In this document: positions 26,516-38,321 of the stretch, piece after piece | Layout: every line of letters begins with the position of its first letter | Numbering within the stretch: the first letter of the stretch is position 1 | Assembly: GCA_035578175.1 (NCBI GenBank) | Contig: JAQMRL010000001.1 | Span: 52,847,553 to 52,911,552, forward strand | DNA from: Catonia carolina | Lineage: Eukaryota; Arthropoda; Insecta; Hemiptera; Achilidae | Reading direction: 5' to 3' | DNA: 64,000 bases | Translations under genes and position numbers: made by a program | The notes under the pieces: model-generated | What the model was told of the DNA's origin: nothing | Databases searched by the model: none | Seen by the model: the letters and a program-made list of their open reading frames with translations, nothing else

Positions 26516-26949
26516 AAAAAATCACGGGTGAAACAATCACACGACTTTCTCTTTCCAATGTAAATAATGACCAATATTACCTATGTTTAATCATGTGTAA
26601 ACAATGAAAAATAAAAAACAGTCTAATTTTAATCATGAGAGAATGACGCAAAATTAAAATCAACCTCTGTAAAACTTAAAAATACGGAAAATAACTAATT
26701 GACGCTAAATTAAGTTCTGTAGAAATAACTGCTTGAAATAAAAGTTGTAGGTTATTTTAATGTTCTATCTATTCTGTGATTATATACTATACTTTTGTCG
26801 TAAAATTCATGCTAAGGCCGCAATCTTAAACATGTTTTTTGGGTTAATGGGGCCTGAAAACGTGTATTCCCGGTGAAAACTCGATTTTAAAAATCGACAT
26901 GAAAACAATACTTTTTCCCGTACATCTTTCTATAGGGCAAGAGAAAATA
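26516..26949 (-). mobile_element. HINE/DINE-1-like element, copy 1, internally deleted
   Basis: Minus orientation. The 3' hairpin region (GTGAAACAATCACAC, 26527-26541) with CTTTCTCTTTCC and the 5' block (GTGAAAACTCGATTTT, then the CTATAG-GGCAAGAGAAA end) are present. About half of the interior, including the TG tract, is missing. Confidence 0.75.
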
Positions 26950-27010
26950 ATACACTTCTATGATGTACCATAATCGAACTATATACTCATTGCTTATTAT
27001 ATAAGTTTTC

Positions 27011-27251
27011 TTTTTTTGATTCAAGTTAAAATAAATTTAATTCAAGTTGAAAAACTGTATTTGTAGGAAATAATGTATCAGAATGCTTATTTATTTTCTT
27101 TGAATGACAAAACGTGTGACAGGTATTTTTTGATTAGTTTTTTTGATTCAAGTTAAAATAAATTTAATTCAAGTTGAAAAACTGTATTTGTAGGAAATAA
27201 TGTATCAGAATGCTTATTTATTTTCTTTGAATGACAAAACGTGTGACAGGT
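27011..27251 (+). repeat. Two identical 114-bp direct repeats
   Basis: 27011-27124 and 27138-27251 appear identical base for base, separated by 13 bp. The unit itself contains ATTCAAGTT twice. Identity in otherwise decayed sequence means a recent duplication (or an assembly artefact). Confidence 0.9.
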
Positions 27252-27849
27252 CAGCTCTTGTTAAAAAAAACCCCGTAAGTTCGGTTAAAAATCAAAAATG
27301 ATTAGCCTACAATAATTAAATAAAATTTAATTTGTTTTAAATCTGTTGATATCTAAACAAAATTTTATCAATATCTACTATGGGATTCTATAATCATATT
27401 TCTTCACTTTTAAATTATTTTTTCTTGGTCGTATTTGTAAACCATAATGAATTGTTAAAAAACATTATTTTATTATCACGTGTAGTAAGATAAGTATTTT
27501 TAGAACACCTGGGAATCTGTGCAACCAACATTATGTCCTTTGTTCCGATGTACATAATAAACTAAATTATATTTGCAGAACGTAGAATATTCAAGAAAAT
27601 AGTTTTAAACGAACATAAAACGTTTTAACGTTGCTAAATTCGGCAGAAGCGTTGTTTTTGAGATCATAAAACAATAATAAGTTTAATAGTTTTAAATACA
27701 TAATCTACCCCAAAGATATAGCCGCACACCTAAGGTATTTTAAAACAATAATCGCGTTCGTTAAAAAGTAAATAACTTAAAGCGGTAATAAAAAGTACAA
27801 TTCTTTTCAACTAGCATATAAATGTAAAAAAGAAAGAATCAAGGTTATA

Positions 27850-28072
27850 CTGTAACACTCAGGTAGTGTAGTAGTCAGTGTAGGTTATAAAATAGGCAGT
27901 AGATTCATCTTCTACCTGGTTCCAGCGGTAATTGGGGCTAAGCCACCAAAAAAAAGAAAACATGCACTCACCTTAAGGCAATATCCGCCATTGTTTCTAC
28001 CATTAGTTCAGCATTCTCGGCAACGAGTCTGACCGCAGTCTAAACCACGCCGCCTTAAATAAAAAAATAACA
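27850..28072 (+). mobile_element. Possible further tRNA-headed SINE
   Basis: GGTAGTGTAGTAGTCAGTG could be an A box and CTACCTGGTTCCAGCGG a B box 50 bp later; a GC-richer body and an AAATAAAAAAA tail follow. Only one copy is present in the window, so this is tentative. Confidence 0.35.
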
Positions 28073-28787
28073 GAACAACAAGAAGCAGATCACTGAATCA
28101 TTCAGTAAACATTTACGACATTAATGAATTTGAAATTAGACGTAATCACTATTGTACCATATCATAAGTTCAAACTATGAATTTTTTGAAGATATTATTC
28201 TTTAACCTGACAGCAGTAATCATTCATAATTTTATTCAAATTATTATAGTTCATAATTAACTTACTAAAATATTATACTAGTAGGATTTCTTAACGTCTT
28301 TGGAATTACAGGAATTAAAACGTTTTTTTAATTAAATTTTTCTTAAGAGATCATCATTTGTTAAAAATTAACGACATCACTATTAGTTGAGATTCTTTGA
28401 AAAAAAATCATTCTTTACAAATGTACCTTTTATAAATATTTTTCTACAAGTCAAGAAACTGTTTAACATACACCACCATTAATTTTATTTATGGATGAAG
28501 TTAGAAAATTTCATACATTCTAAAATTGATTCAACTCATTCCAAAACTTTCAGTACAAATATTTACAAATGCACATAAAATCTACAATTAAAATCACCTT
28601 TTTTAGGAATCTAATAAAGAATCAATTACTTATCAATATTACTTATTTGTTTGTTTGTATACGACAATTTCTGAAACTACCATTCAATTTCAAAAGTTCC
28701 TTCACAGTTGGAAAGCTTTCTGAGTATAGGGTGTGTGAGTATGGTGTCTACACAGTACGTAATGTACTGCATAAACATTAAAAAAAA

Positions 28788-29636
28788 TCTGGTGTGAAAC
28801 ACTCACACAACTTTCTCTTGCCAGTGCAAATAATTTAAACAATATAACCTAACATTAGTAATAAAACATTAAAAATAAACAAAAAACTAACTTCAAAAAA
28901 CATAACCTTATTTTAATCATGAGTGAAAGATGCAAAATGAAAATCGACCTGTTTGGCTTCAAAATACGGAAAATCATTCTTTCACGTTAAACTAGGCTCT
29001 ATAGAGAAAAATGCTCTAAATAAAAGTTGCAGATCTTTTAATTTCCTATAAATATGATTATATATACTTTTGTCGTAAAGTGCATACTAAGGCCGAAATC
29101 TTAAAAAAATCGATTTTTCACACGTTTTCGTGAGAAAAAAACAGAAAATCGCTAATTACCGCTAAACTAAGCGTTTTACAAAAAAAATGTTTATAATAAA
29201 AGTTGTAGAATTTTACATTCTTTGCAACTTTTATTATATAACGTTTTGCGCTAAAATGCATATTAAAGCCGCAATCTTAAAAAGAAAATGTTTTTACGTG
29301 AAAACAGCCTTACCCAGAATTTCAGCAAACATGGCGCCTACCCTATCTTGTAGAGAATAAAAAGTTTAGTAAATGAGGCGATTTTTTAAAAAATCGTAGG
29401 ACCAGTTTTTGAGAAAATCGTAAAAAAGTGAAAAATTACACGAATAAACTAGTACTTCCGTTCTCCGTTCTCGAGATATTTTGTTTACATACAAACAGAC
29501 CAATCGCTAAAAACATGTTTTTTGGGTTCAGGGGGTCTGAAAACGTATAGATCCGGTGAAAACTCGATTTCGAAAAATCGACATGAAAACAATACTTTCC
29601 TTCCTATATATTCATATAGGCAAGAGAAAGTAAAAA
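28788..29636 (-). mobile_element. HINE/DINE-1-like element, copy 2, complete
   Basis: Read on the minus strand: a T run, ACTTTCTCTTGCC, an imperfect palindrome CTATATGAATATATAG, conserved blocks, then GGCAAGAGAAAGT, the hairpin GTGTGA-GTGTT-TCACAC, CCAGA and a T run. Subterminal inverted repeats plus a 3' hairpin plus no coding capacity are the marks of Helentron-associated elements. It sits head-to-head with copy 3, 22 bp apart. Confidence 0.8.
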
Positions 29637-29658
29637 TATGATCGGTAAAATGAAGTAA

Positions 29659-30593
29659 TTTTTACTTTCTCTTGCCTATATGAATATATAGGAAGGAAAG
29701 TATTGTTTTCATGTCGATTTTTCGAAATCGAGTTTTCACCGGATCTATACGTTTTCGGACCCCCTGAACCCAAAAAACATCTTTTTAGCGATTGGTCTGT
29801 GTGTGTGTCTGTGTATACAAAATATCTCAAGAACGGAACATCGTACGAACTTGAAGCTTGAAATTTAAGTTACATACCCTTACCGGACCCGACACGAACA
29901 TTTTCATCAAAATCGGTCAACCGGAAGTAGTAGTTTATTCGTATAATTTTTCACTTTTTTGCGATTTTCTCAAAAACTGGTCCTACGATTTTTTTAAAAA
30001 TCGCCTCATTTACTCAATTTTTTATTCTCTACAAGATAGGGTAGGCGCCATGTTTTCTGAAATTCTTGGTCAGGCTGTTTTCATGTGAAAAAATTGTTTT
30101 TTTAAGATTACAGCTTTAATATGCATTTAAGCGCAAAAATGTATATAATAAAAGTTGTAGAGAATTTAAAATCTTACAACTTATATTTCTAACATTTTTT
30201 TGTATAACGCTTAGTTTAGCGGTAATTAGCGATTTTCTGTTTTTTTTCTCACGAAAACGTGTGAAAAATCGAATTTTTTAAGATTTCGGCCTTAGTTATG
30301 CACTTTACGACAAAAGTGTATATAATAAAATTTATAGAAAATTAAGAGATCTACACCTTTTATTTAGAGAATATTTCTTTACAGAGCCTAGTTTAGCGTG
30401 AAAGTGTGATTTTCCGTTTTTTTTAAGCCAAATTGAGTTCGATTTTCATTTTGCGTCATTCACTCATGATTAAAATAAGGTTATGTTTTTGAGGTTAGTT
30501 TTTGTTTATTTTTAATATTTTATTAATAATGTTAGGTTTATTATTAATTATTTGCATTGGCAAGAGAAAGTTGTGTGAGTGTTTCACACCAGA
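29659..30593 (+). mobile_element. HINE/DINE-1-like element, copy 3, complete
   Basis: Same ends as copy 2, in plus orientation. The interior has three diverged units of about 190 bp, each with an ACGAAAA/GGCCTTA-type block and a TATATAATAAAAGTTGTAG-type block. A short GTGTGTGTCTGTGTA tract stands at the place where copy 4 has a long TG repeat. Copies 2 and 3 form an inverted pair with arms of about 0.9 kb. Confidence 0.8.
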
Positions 30594-30613
30594 TTTTTTT
30601 AAATTGTTTTCAA

Positions 30614-31666
30614 GGAGTCAGATATTGAGTTCCTCTTATATTTTTAAATTCTGCAATCTTGTAAATTTTTTTTTTTTATCCTAATATGTGTACGTTGCAA
30701 TCTGTTCAATTCAGAACAATAAGCAACCCCATGACCCAATGAGATGAGGATGATGTGTATGACGTGTAAATGAGGTGTAGTCTTGTACACACTCAGGTCG
30801 ACCATTCCTGAGCGAGTATGGTTAATTGAACCCCAACCATCAAAGTACACCGGTAACCACTGTCTGGCATTCAAATCCGTATAAAAGTAATTATTACCTT
30901 TACTAGGATTTGAACCAGGAACCTTCGTCTCCGAAAATCAGCTGTTAAACAGCTGATTTTTTAATAGAAAGGTAACATTTTATACTTATTGTTGGCAGTC
31001 CTGTTGTTTGTCTTGCTTTCTTAATTATTATTTTACAGCTGATTTTTCTTATGAGTGAAATAATAGTTTGTTTCCTTCATTTCTTCGTTTTCCGAAAATT
31101 AAGTTTTTTCATACAAAAGGAACATTTTCTTAAAAACTGTTTGAGATATTAACTTAAGATTTTCAGGGTACATTCGCTGCAAAGGAATACACATTTTGAC
31201 ATTGTAGTTTTACAAAACACCAGCTCAAACAGTTTTTATAGTTACAAATAGGTTAATTTTTTGAAATTATTGACATTGCCAAAGAAAAACTTTTTTTCTG
31301 ATGAACTAAAAGTTAATTTAATAAACCCACATGTTAAAATGTGTACCAAGGTCCGATAAATCTGTGTAAAAAAATTCAGCCAATTGTTTCTATCTTAGAC
31401 TGAGAAAATTTTCCTTATGTTAGTATGGAGCAACATACGACAACTGGGTCCCCTTAATAGAGTGGAACAAAAGTTTAACTCAACCTCTTTGTAATACACT
31501 TACTGTATAGTATTTATACAACCGAAACAAATATTACATAATGAGTGAATTAATCGTTAAATGCTCGAGTATTTGCTAGCCCGAGTAACTATCATTATTT
31601 TTTAATTATTTTTACGGAGTCAGATATTGAGTTCCTCATATATTTTTAAATTCTGCAATCTTGTAA
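30614..31666 (+). repeat. 51-bp direct repeats about 1 kb apart
   Basis: GGAGTCAGATATTGAGTTCC and the following bases up to CTTGTAA occur at 30614-30664 and 31616-31666 with one mismatch. Between them lie the group IV SINE and about 650 bp without recognisable content. The left copy stands directly after HINE-like copy 3. Confidence 0.8.
30676..30960 (-). mobile_element. Group IV SINE copy, head truncated
   Basis: Minus strand from CAGCTGTTTAACAGCTGATT through GGTTCAAATCCTAGTAAAGG to a 13-base A tail (30668-30680 as T). Confidence 0.8.
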
Positions 31667-32076
31667 GTGGCCTTAAAATATTTAAAAAATGAATCTAGGA
31701 TTTGAGTGGTTGATACATCAAAAATAATATATTCGCCACATCAGCTTGGAATGTTGATGCGTTGTATATATTTTCAGTTCTATATTATAAAATAAACCGA
31801 TTAAAGGATAATTGAAATATTAACCGAGTAAAACTAAATGAAATATATTATTTATACATAAACTGAATTATAATTTAGAAAAATATATTTATGAGGTCTT
31901 GGAAACATCTGTTCTTTTTAATAACAACTAAGAATAATATCACCTGACTATCTATTGTTGGAAATCTATTTGCTTATTTGTTTGTGGAACCAAAATGAAC
32001 GTGTTTCAATATTATGTCATCTTGGTTCTTTTTGAAATTTTTGTCAAGAGTGAGTTAATGGCACAATACCAGTTGT

Positions 32077-32749
32077 CAACTGTAAGATTTTTTAATGGCT
32101 CACAAGAAAATTAAAACATCAGGTATGGATGAGTAGTAAGTATTAATAATACCGTCCATATTTAGCACTCTTGTGGCGTTGTCCTTGTTTCGGAGTTTGT
32201 TAGGTGCTCACTGTTACTGGTTGCGCGTAATGGTTCCACTGAAACTTGATAGAGTGAAGGTAATTTTACAAATTTATTTTTTTGGTTTCCATTTTAATTA
32301 CATCAAAGAAATGTGTAGCCGATAACCTTAGTCCACCAGAATATTGCACTGTACATTCCATTGAGCTTTAATTACCATGTATGAATGAGCAACCATTGCA
32401 GTGATTTTTCACGTATATACGTGAAAAATCACTGCAATGGTTGCTCATTCATACATGGTAATTAAAGCTCAATGGAATGTACAGTGCAATATTCTGATGG
32501 ACTGAGGTTATCGGCTACACATTTCTTTGATGTAATTAAAACGGAAACCAAAAAAATAAATTTGTAAAATTACCTTCACTCTTTCAAGTTTCAGTGGAAC
32601 CATTACGCAACTAGAAACGGTGAGCACCCATAAATCCGAAACAAGTACACCGCCACAGAGTGCTAATATGGATGGTATTATTAATACTAATGACTCATCC
32701 ATACCTGATGTTTTAATTTCTTGTGAGTCATTAAAAAATCTTACAGTTG
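32077..32749. repeat. 673-bp spacerless palindrome
   Basis: Left arm 32077-32416 and right arm 32417-32749 are reverse complements around ACGTATATACGT. About 80 bp on each side of the centre pair perfectly, and mismatches and small indels increase outward (CAACTGTAAG at the left end, CTTACAGTTG at the right). No coding frame is convincing. It may be a foldback transposon, a palindromic duplication or a hairpin-RNA source. Confidence 0.9.
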
Positions 32750-33116
32750 AAATATATCCGAATTTCTGTTTTAAGATTTAAATTATTAATTTTTGGTTGA
32801 TTATTGTTCTATTTAACACTTTAGCTGCCGAAAGGTACATCTATCTATCTATTTATCTATTCTTCAAATCGAATGACACTGTTTTTGTTTACTAATTCCG
32901 ACTTTGATATCTTGACTTCCGGTCAAAACAGGAACTTCAAATCATATTACAAAGAAATACCAGGAAAAAAACGAAGAAATATTTTTGACTTTCCTACTCT
33001 TTTAGGATTAAAAATAAAATTACTGATAATTATTATTAATTTATAAACAAATATAAAGTTTTTATAACAAATTCTGAAATTTTATTGTTAAAATTTCCAC
33101 CTTAGGTTTATTTATT

Positions 33117-33426
33117 AACCCACCGGGTTGGTCTAGGGGTAACGTCGTCGCCGCTGGTCAGCTGCTTTAACAGCTGATTTTTGGAGATGAAAATTTCTAG
33201 TTCAAATTCTAGTAAAAGTAGTTACTTTTATACGGATTTGAATACTAGACAGTGGTTGCCGGTGTACTTTGATGGTTGGGGTTGAATTAACCATACCCTG
33301 TGAGTGTGTACAAGACTACACCTCATTCACACGCCATGTACATCAATCTCATCTTATTGGGTCTTGGTGTTACTTATTGTTCTGAATTTAACAAATTGCA
33401 TTGCACTCCCATAGGAATAAAAAAAA
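33117..33426 (+). mobile_element. Group IV SINE, full length about 310 bp
   Basis: Head CCACCGGGTTGGTCTAGGGG with A box, B-box-like AGTTCAAATTCTAGT, then a body with GATGGTTGGGGTTGAATTAA, CAAGACTACACCTCATT and TTGTTCTGAATTTAACAA, ending in an A-rich tail. The copies at 12.7, 30.7 and 48.1 kb share the body. Confidence 0.8.
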
Positions 33427-33713
33427 TTATAACGTTGACTGACTAATGTAAACATTTAAAAAACTTTTTGTATGGAATGTGTTTCAAATAAATTAAGATA
33501 TATTGTTCAGTTTACTGTTTTTTTTTTGCAGTTACGTAGATCTGTTTAAAAAATAGAACCAACTTTTTCGTGATATGTTTTTAATTTAAATTTTTTTGTC
33601 AGTAGCCTGAATCTTAAACTGTTTGGTGCTTTCATAATAAAATAATGTTATGAGTCTGATTTCCAGGTTGATTATTACTGATTATTATTAATTAATTTTT
33701 AATTTTATTTTTT

Positions 33714-33874
33714 TACTGAGTGATGATGCCTACATAAGCCTTGGGCTTGTGCGTAGATAATGATATGTGGTGATTCACAGATGAAAAAAATGCCAGACCT
33801 GACCGGGAATCGAACCCGGGACCCCGGCATAGTAGCCAGTTGCGCTGACCACTACACCACGGGCCGGCCTAATT
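33714..33874 (-). mobile_element. Group II SINE with a different tail
   Basis: Minus strand: GGCCGGCCCGTGGTGTAGTGG, then GGGTTCGATTCCCGGTCAGG, then a tail with ATCATTATCTACGCACAAGC and CATCATCACTCAGTAAAAAA. The head is well preserved (A and B boxes intact), the tail unlike the copy at 43.8 kb. Confidence 0.8.
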
Positions 33875-34077
33875 GTTATAGAACGGTAGGATCTCCAACC
33901 CAACCTGGAAATCGAATACGGGACCTTCCATTTTATTGTCTAGTAAAGTCATGGGGAAACTTTTGTGGGAGAGGGCCAGACGTAATAGAAAATAAGGTAG
34001 GCGGATAAAAAAAAAAGAAACACTTGTTGGAACATAGATTATACAACTTTATTTTTGAACTTCTCATTCATTCATTA

Positions 34078-34112
34078 ATAATAATAATTATTATTATTAT
34101 TATTATTATTAT
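34078..34112. repeat. (AAT/ATT)n tract at the LINE 3' end
   Basis: AATAATAATT followed by ATT repeats, immediately 3' of the minus-strand LINE fragment; probably its microsatellite tail. Confidence 0.85.
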
Positions 34113-34930
34113 AATTCTTTATTTCCAAAAAAATCTTCTTTTTCTTCTGCGTTTCAAGGATGAGGCATCTCTGCCTGTTCCGAACCTCTCAAATCTGCCC
34201 ATCTCTTTCTCGGGCGTCCTCGTTCTCTCCTGCCCTCCAGCTTATAGCCCAGTGTCTGCTTAGGTATCCTATCCTCCTGCATTCTGTTTACATGCTCTGA
34301 ACACTGCATTCTGTTCTGGGATACCTTGTTGTTTATAGAGAAGATGTTGAGTTCTTTCCTTATCTCGGTATTCCTGTAACGATCTTCTCTACTACACCCA
34401 TAGGTATGTCGAAAAATTTTAATTTCAGATGCTTGCAATCTACTCTCCTCTTGCTTTGATAGCACCCAAGTTTCACTGCCATAGAGTAGAGTCGGCACTG
34501 CTAATGTTTCATAAAATCTCACCCTCGTGTTTTTGCTGGTGCTATTTTTTAATCTCACCCTCGTGTTTTTGCTGGTGCTATTTTTTAATTTTTGGTGCGG
34601 TGGATAATTTCGCATATTTGCTGAAATCGGTGCATCTTATTGTAAGCATTTTTATCCTGTTGGTATGTAATGTTGCAACCTAGATACTGAAAGTGGGAGA
34701 TCTGTTTCAAAATATTATTATCCATAACAATTTTACTTCTGACTGGCTCCTTCCTCATAAATGCCATTACCTTTGTCTTCTTCGTCGAAACTGTCAACTT
34801 GTATTCTTTGCAGAGTTTGTTCAGCATAAAAAGTGCTCTCTGCAAGTCATCCTCATTCTCCTGTAGCACTATCAGGTCATCGGCAAATAATAAGCAGTTT
34901 AAAACCCTATCTTCTCCTATGAGAATACCA
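34105..34930 (-). pseudogene. 5'-truncated LINE reverse-transcriptase fragment
   Basis: The minus strand starts just before LLFADDLIVLQ (the catalytic FADD box at 34887-34876). It continues KLTVSTKKTKVMAFM, FQYLGCNITY and CEIIHRTKN, then, after a frameshift near 34600, LLYGSETWVLSKQEESRLQA and GRRERGRPRKRW. It is related to the intact LINE at 50.5-53.3 kb but clearly another family. A 36-bp unit is tandemly doubled at about 34540-34586. The 3' end passes into an (ATA)n tract (34078-34112 on the plus strand), a microsatellite tail. Confidence 0.85.
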
Positions 34931-35059
34931 GAGGTTATTTAACAAATAAAATTTTAAATCTTAATATTTTACATAAATTTTGTACACACATTCATTCCAA
35001 TAACGGAGGCGGTGGAAATTGTCATATCCAACTATGGTAAAGAAAATCATGTGCCAGGA

Positions 35060-35470
35060 TGTGCAAAAAAAACGTTAATTCACTAATTTTCTGAACTATT
35101 ACTACAAAAAATATGGTGAGTGAGCTCCACAGTTAACTTTTTGTTTTACCTAGCATCACTTCCATGTTGTCCATTCCAACATTAATTTTATCCATTTCTG
35201 CATTTCATTCTTAAATTTAATTTCATTGTGTTCAGTTATGAGCTTAGGTAGTAGTAGATTATAAAATTTGGAAGCCAAGTTAGAGAAGTGTCGCTCATAC
35301 AACGCACTACTCACTTTATCTAGAAGAAAAACGTGTTTGTTCTTTGTGTCATACTTAATAAGATCTATTTTGGATGTTCGATTTACTCTTATGCAGCTTT
35401 CTCAAGATCTCTCCTACAAACATTTGTCTGATATTTATTACTTGAAAGTCCGCAAAAGTTGGTGTGACGG
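35060..35470 (-). pseudogene. Possible LINE C-terminal fragment
   Basis: The minus strand reads NIRQMFVGEILRKLHKSK, then in a second frame DTKNKHVFLLDKVSSALYE, SNLASKFYNLLLPKL and IKFKNEMQKWI. The run FYNLLP followed by FKNE-KW looks like the end of a LINE polyprotein. No catalytic motif is included, so this is tentative. Confidence 0.35.
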
Positions 35471-35496
35471 ATAACGAGGAAGTTTCCTTCTTATAA

Positions 35497-35632
35497 TTTT
35501 TACTTTCTCTTGCCTATATGAATTTATAGGAAGGAAAGTATTGTTTTCATGTACATTTTTCTAAATCGAGTTTTCACCGGATCTACAAGTTTTCAGACCC
35601 CCTGAACCCAAAAAACACGTTTTTAGCGATTG

Positions 35633-35680
<48 letters not shown>

Positions 35681-36239
35681 AAAATATCTTAAGAACGGAA
35701 CATCGTACGAACTTGAAGCTTCAGTTACATACCACTACCGGACCCGATACGAACATTTTCATCAAAATAGGTCAACCGGAATTAGTAGTTTATTTGTGTC
35801 ATTTTTCACTTTTTTACAATTTTCTCATAAACGGGACCTACGATTTTTTTTAAAATCCCCTCATTTAATTAATTTTTTATGCTCTAGAAGATGGTCTCAC
35901 GAAAACGTATGAAAAATATATTTTTTTAAGATTTTGGCCTTAGTACGCATTTTACGACAAAAGTGTATAAAATTAAATTTATAGGAAATTAAAAGATGTA
36001 CAATTTTATTTAACGCATTTTTTGTACAGTGCGTAGTTTAGCGTGAAAGAGCGATCTTCCGTATTTTTAAGCCAAACTGAGGTTGATTTTCATTTTGCGT
36101 CTTTCATATATGATTAAAATTAGGTTATGTTTATTGAGGTTAGTTTTTTGTTTATTTCTAATGTTTTATTGCTAATGTTAGGTTTATTGTTAATTATTTG
36201 CATTGGCAAGAGAAAGTTGTGTGAGTGTTTCACACCAGA
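35497..36239 (+). mobile_element. HINE/DINE-1-like element, copy 4, with expanded TG tract
   Basis: Ends ACTTTCTCTTGCC (35502) and GGCAAGAGAAAGT plus GTGTGA/TCACAC hairpin (36205-36236). The (TG)n microsatellite at 35636-35678 is 43 bp. One internal unit is missing relative to copy 3. The 3' end abuts the duplicated block that also starts near 130. Confidence 0.8.
35636..35678. repeat. (TG)n microsatellite inside copy 4
   Basis: 43 bp of alternating TG after the conserved GCGATTGGTC block. Other copies of the family have only a short TG tract here, so the position is a built-in microsatellite seed. Confidence 0.95.
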
Positions 36240-37140
36240 TTTTTTATTTTATTTGTTTGGTGTAAGGTCGGTTGGGAGTGTTAGTTATTTTATAGGTATT
36301 ATACGATATTGTATTTTATTTTTAGGATACCATTAATTGTATACAACGTATTGTATTAGTAGTCAGGTACAGTACTACCCTACGATATGACGTCATCTCT
36401 TTCCTTTTTTCAAAAATTGTTTTAAGTTATTTAGACGACAGATATCCAAATAGATGTTACATTATATTTCTGTCCAAATAGAGTTTGTAATTTTGTTATA
36501 TCTTTAAAATATCAAAGAGATCATACCATTTTAAAGAGATAGATTTTACCTACTTTTCTTTGCGTTGTTTAAGTCATCAGCTGAAAGGCTAGTTTGAACC
36601 TCAGAGGCTTTCCTAAGTAAAACGAGGAGTGAGGTGGTTTACAATTGCCTTCCTCACTGAGTTGAAAAGTAAGCTTATTAGCATGCTAGACCCTGTGAAA
36701 AGCACTATACTTTCCACCCTGCAAATGACACCTTCACTTCATTCAACGCACAGGATTTGGTTGCATTATGAAATTCATTACCCTCAGAGGAGATAACTCT
36801 GACTAGTGTCTTTACACCTCTAGCTCTTCTGTTCTTAAATGCTTCAGCCGTATAATTGGCTGACTATGTGCAGAAACATAACTACTTTTTGTAACCCCGG
36901 AACTAGCAGATCTAGTGTAAATAATTTAACACTCCACCTGTCTGTTATGGGCAATTACTTTTCTTATATAACACACATTCAGTTATTCCCAGGTCGTAGT
37001 TTTTCCTTTACCACTGGTGATTCAGTACTGATTGGTTTTATTTGTACATTTGTAATTTGGTTTTCAACGTGTAAAGTAGTGTGATAAAATAAACGATTTA
37101 AGGTTAATTTGCCGTTAATCGCAGCGAGCAAAGGGTTGCA
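36236..37140 (+). repeat. Duplicated block, copy carrying the 400-bp insertion
   Basis: Second copy of the 128-598 block. It begins exactly at the T run ending HINE-like copy 4 and is interrupted at 36561-36955 by a member of the 400-bp repeat family. Confidence 0.7.
36561..36955 (+). mobile_element. 400-bp repeat family, copy with perfect target duplication
   Basis: Bounded by TACTTTTCTT on both sides (36551-36560 and 36956-36965), 395 bp inside. It starts TGCGTTGTTTAAGTCATCAG and ends near TTATGGGCAAT. The paralogous block at 128-598 lacks it, so insertion is shown directly. A GGTTTGAACC-like box near the start resembles a Pol III B box and the TTTAGGTCATCAG...GGTTTGA stretch recalls the 5' part of several insect SINEs. 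No tail of A or microsatellite is seen, so class is uncertain (SINE or other non-autonomous element). Confidence 0.85.
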
Positions 37141-38321
37141 AGTTTGTGGATAAATCTAAATAACATAAAAATTCTACAATTGACTTAACTCGTTCCCGAA
37201 ATTTTCCATACAAATATTGACAAATGAACATATCTGCACGAATTAATCATTTTTTCCAGAAATCAATTTAAGGTTAATTTACTTATGGAGGTCCATAAGT
37301 AATGTAGTGTGAGGAACTTAATATATCTGTACAGAAAATTTCTACATTAATATCACGTTGATGATAAACTTTAAAACAATTAAAAACCTTATCATGTATA
37401 TTTCCATCAATTATTGAATTTTTGTGTACGTATCAACTTATCACACCTCCCTTACATAAATTCGACAAAATTCAGTGGCAGTTAAGACCACTATAATCCA
37501 TACATTATTAATTAAAGAGATCTTAGGCCATAATATTCAGCACAAAGAAGTTGCACGTCATCAACGTACTAATAGTAAATAATCAAATAATAAAATGAAG
37601 TACTGTACAATTAAATAGTAATATCGGAATCACAAAGTTGTTCCCTTCAATAACTCCCTATTTGAAATGGCCATGACCTACCCAAATATACTTATAACTT
37701 TTGTTATATTTATTTGTTCAGTTATTATAAATTACTCCCTGACCCGCCCACGGAAGAGCAAATCTTTCTATTGCTCCAATTCATTTATTTGATACTAATT
37801 TGTTGCACCCTCTCCCTCTAAAATCCATTTAACCCATACAGTTTTAAAGATAATTACATGCTAATAAAGAAAATTGGTTTGCCGTTAACAAAAATGGCAA
37901 TCAATATTGTTATTGCAATTTCTAATATTAAATTATAATTAAACGCCATATTATATGACAAGCAATGAATATACATTATTTGGAACTGAACTAATTTTAT
38001 TTGAATGCGGAACACCACAACTAAACCGACTATGAAGGCCACATCGATAATGGTTCACCCGTTCTATTCTCTTGACATTCGTAATGTTACGTGGCTTATG
38101 CAAAATGTACATTTAATGAATCTGTAATGTTATTATGTTGAACATTTCAAACAAAAGGTCAATAATTATGTGACCTGAATAATAGATTAGATAAAAGTTT
38201 ACCGCTGTTTTGTTTTTAAATTGCACTACCTACTGACTAAATTATTTTAGGTAAGTTTCATTATTATATGATTTTTAATATTTAAGTACCAAAAATACAG
38301 CACAGTAGAATAACAGAATCT

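Noticed and set aside
33790..33872. Apparent tRNA gene on the minus strand
   Set aside because: It is a SINE head followed by a SINE-type body and A-rich tail, with a relative at 43.8 kb.
35637..35912. Frames starting with alternating Met/Cys/Val
   Set aside because: They translate the (TG)n tract and the non-coding HINE-like element.
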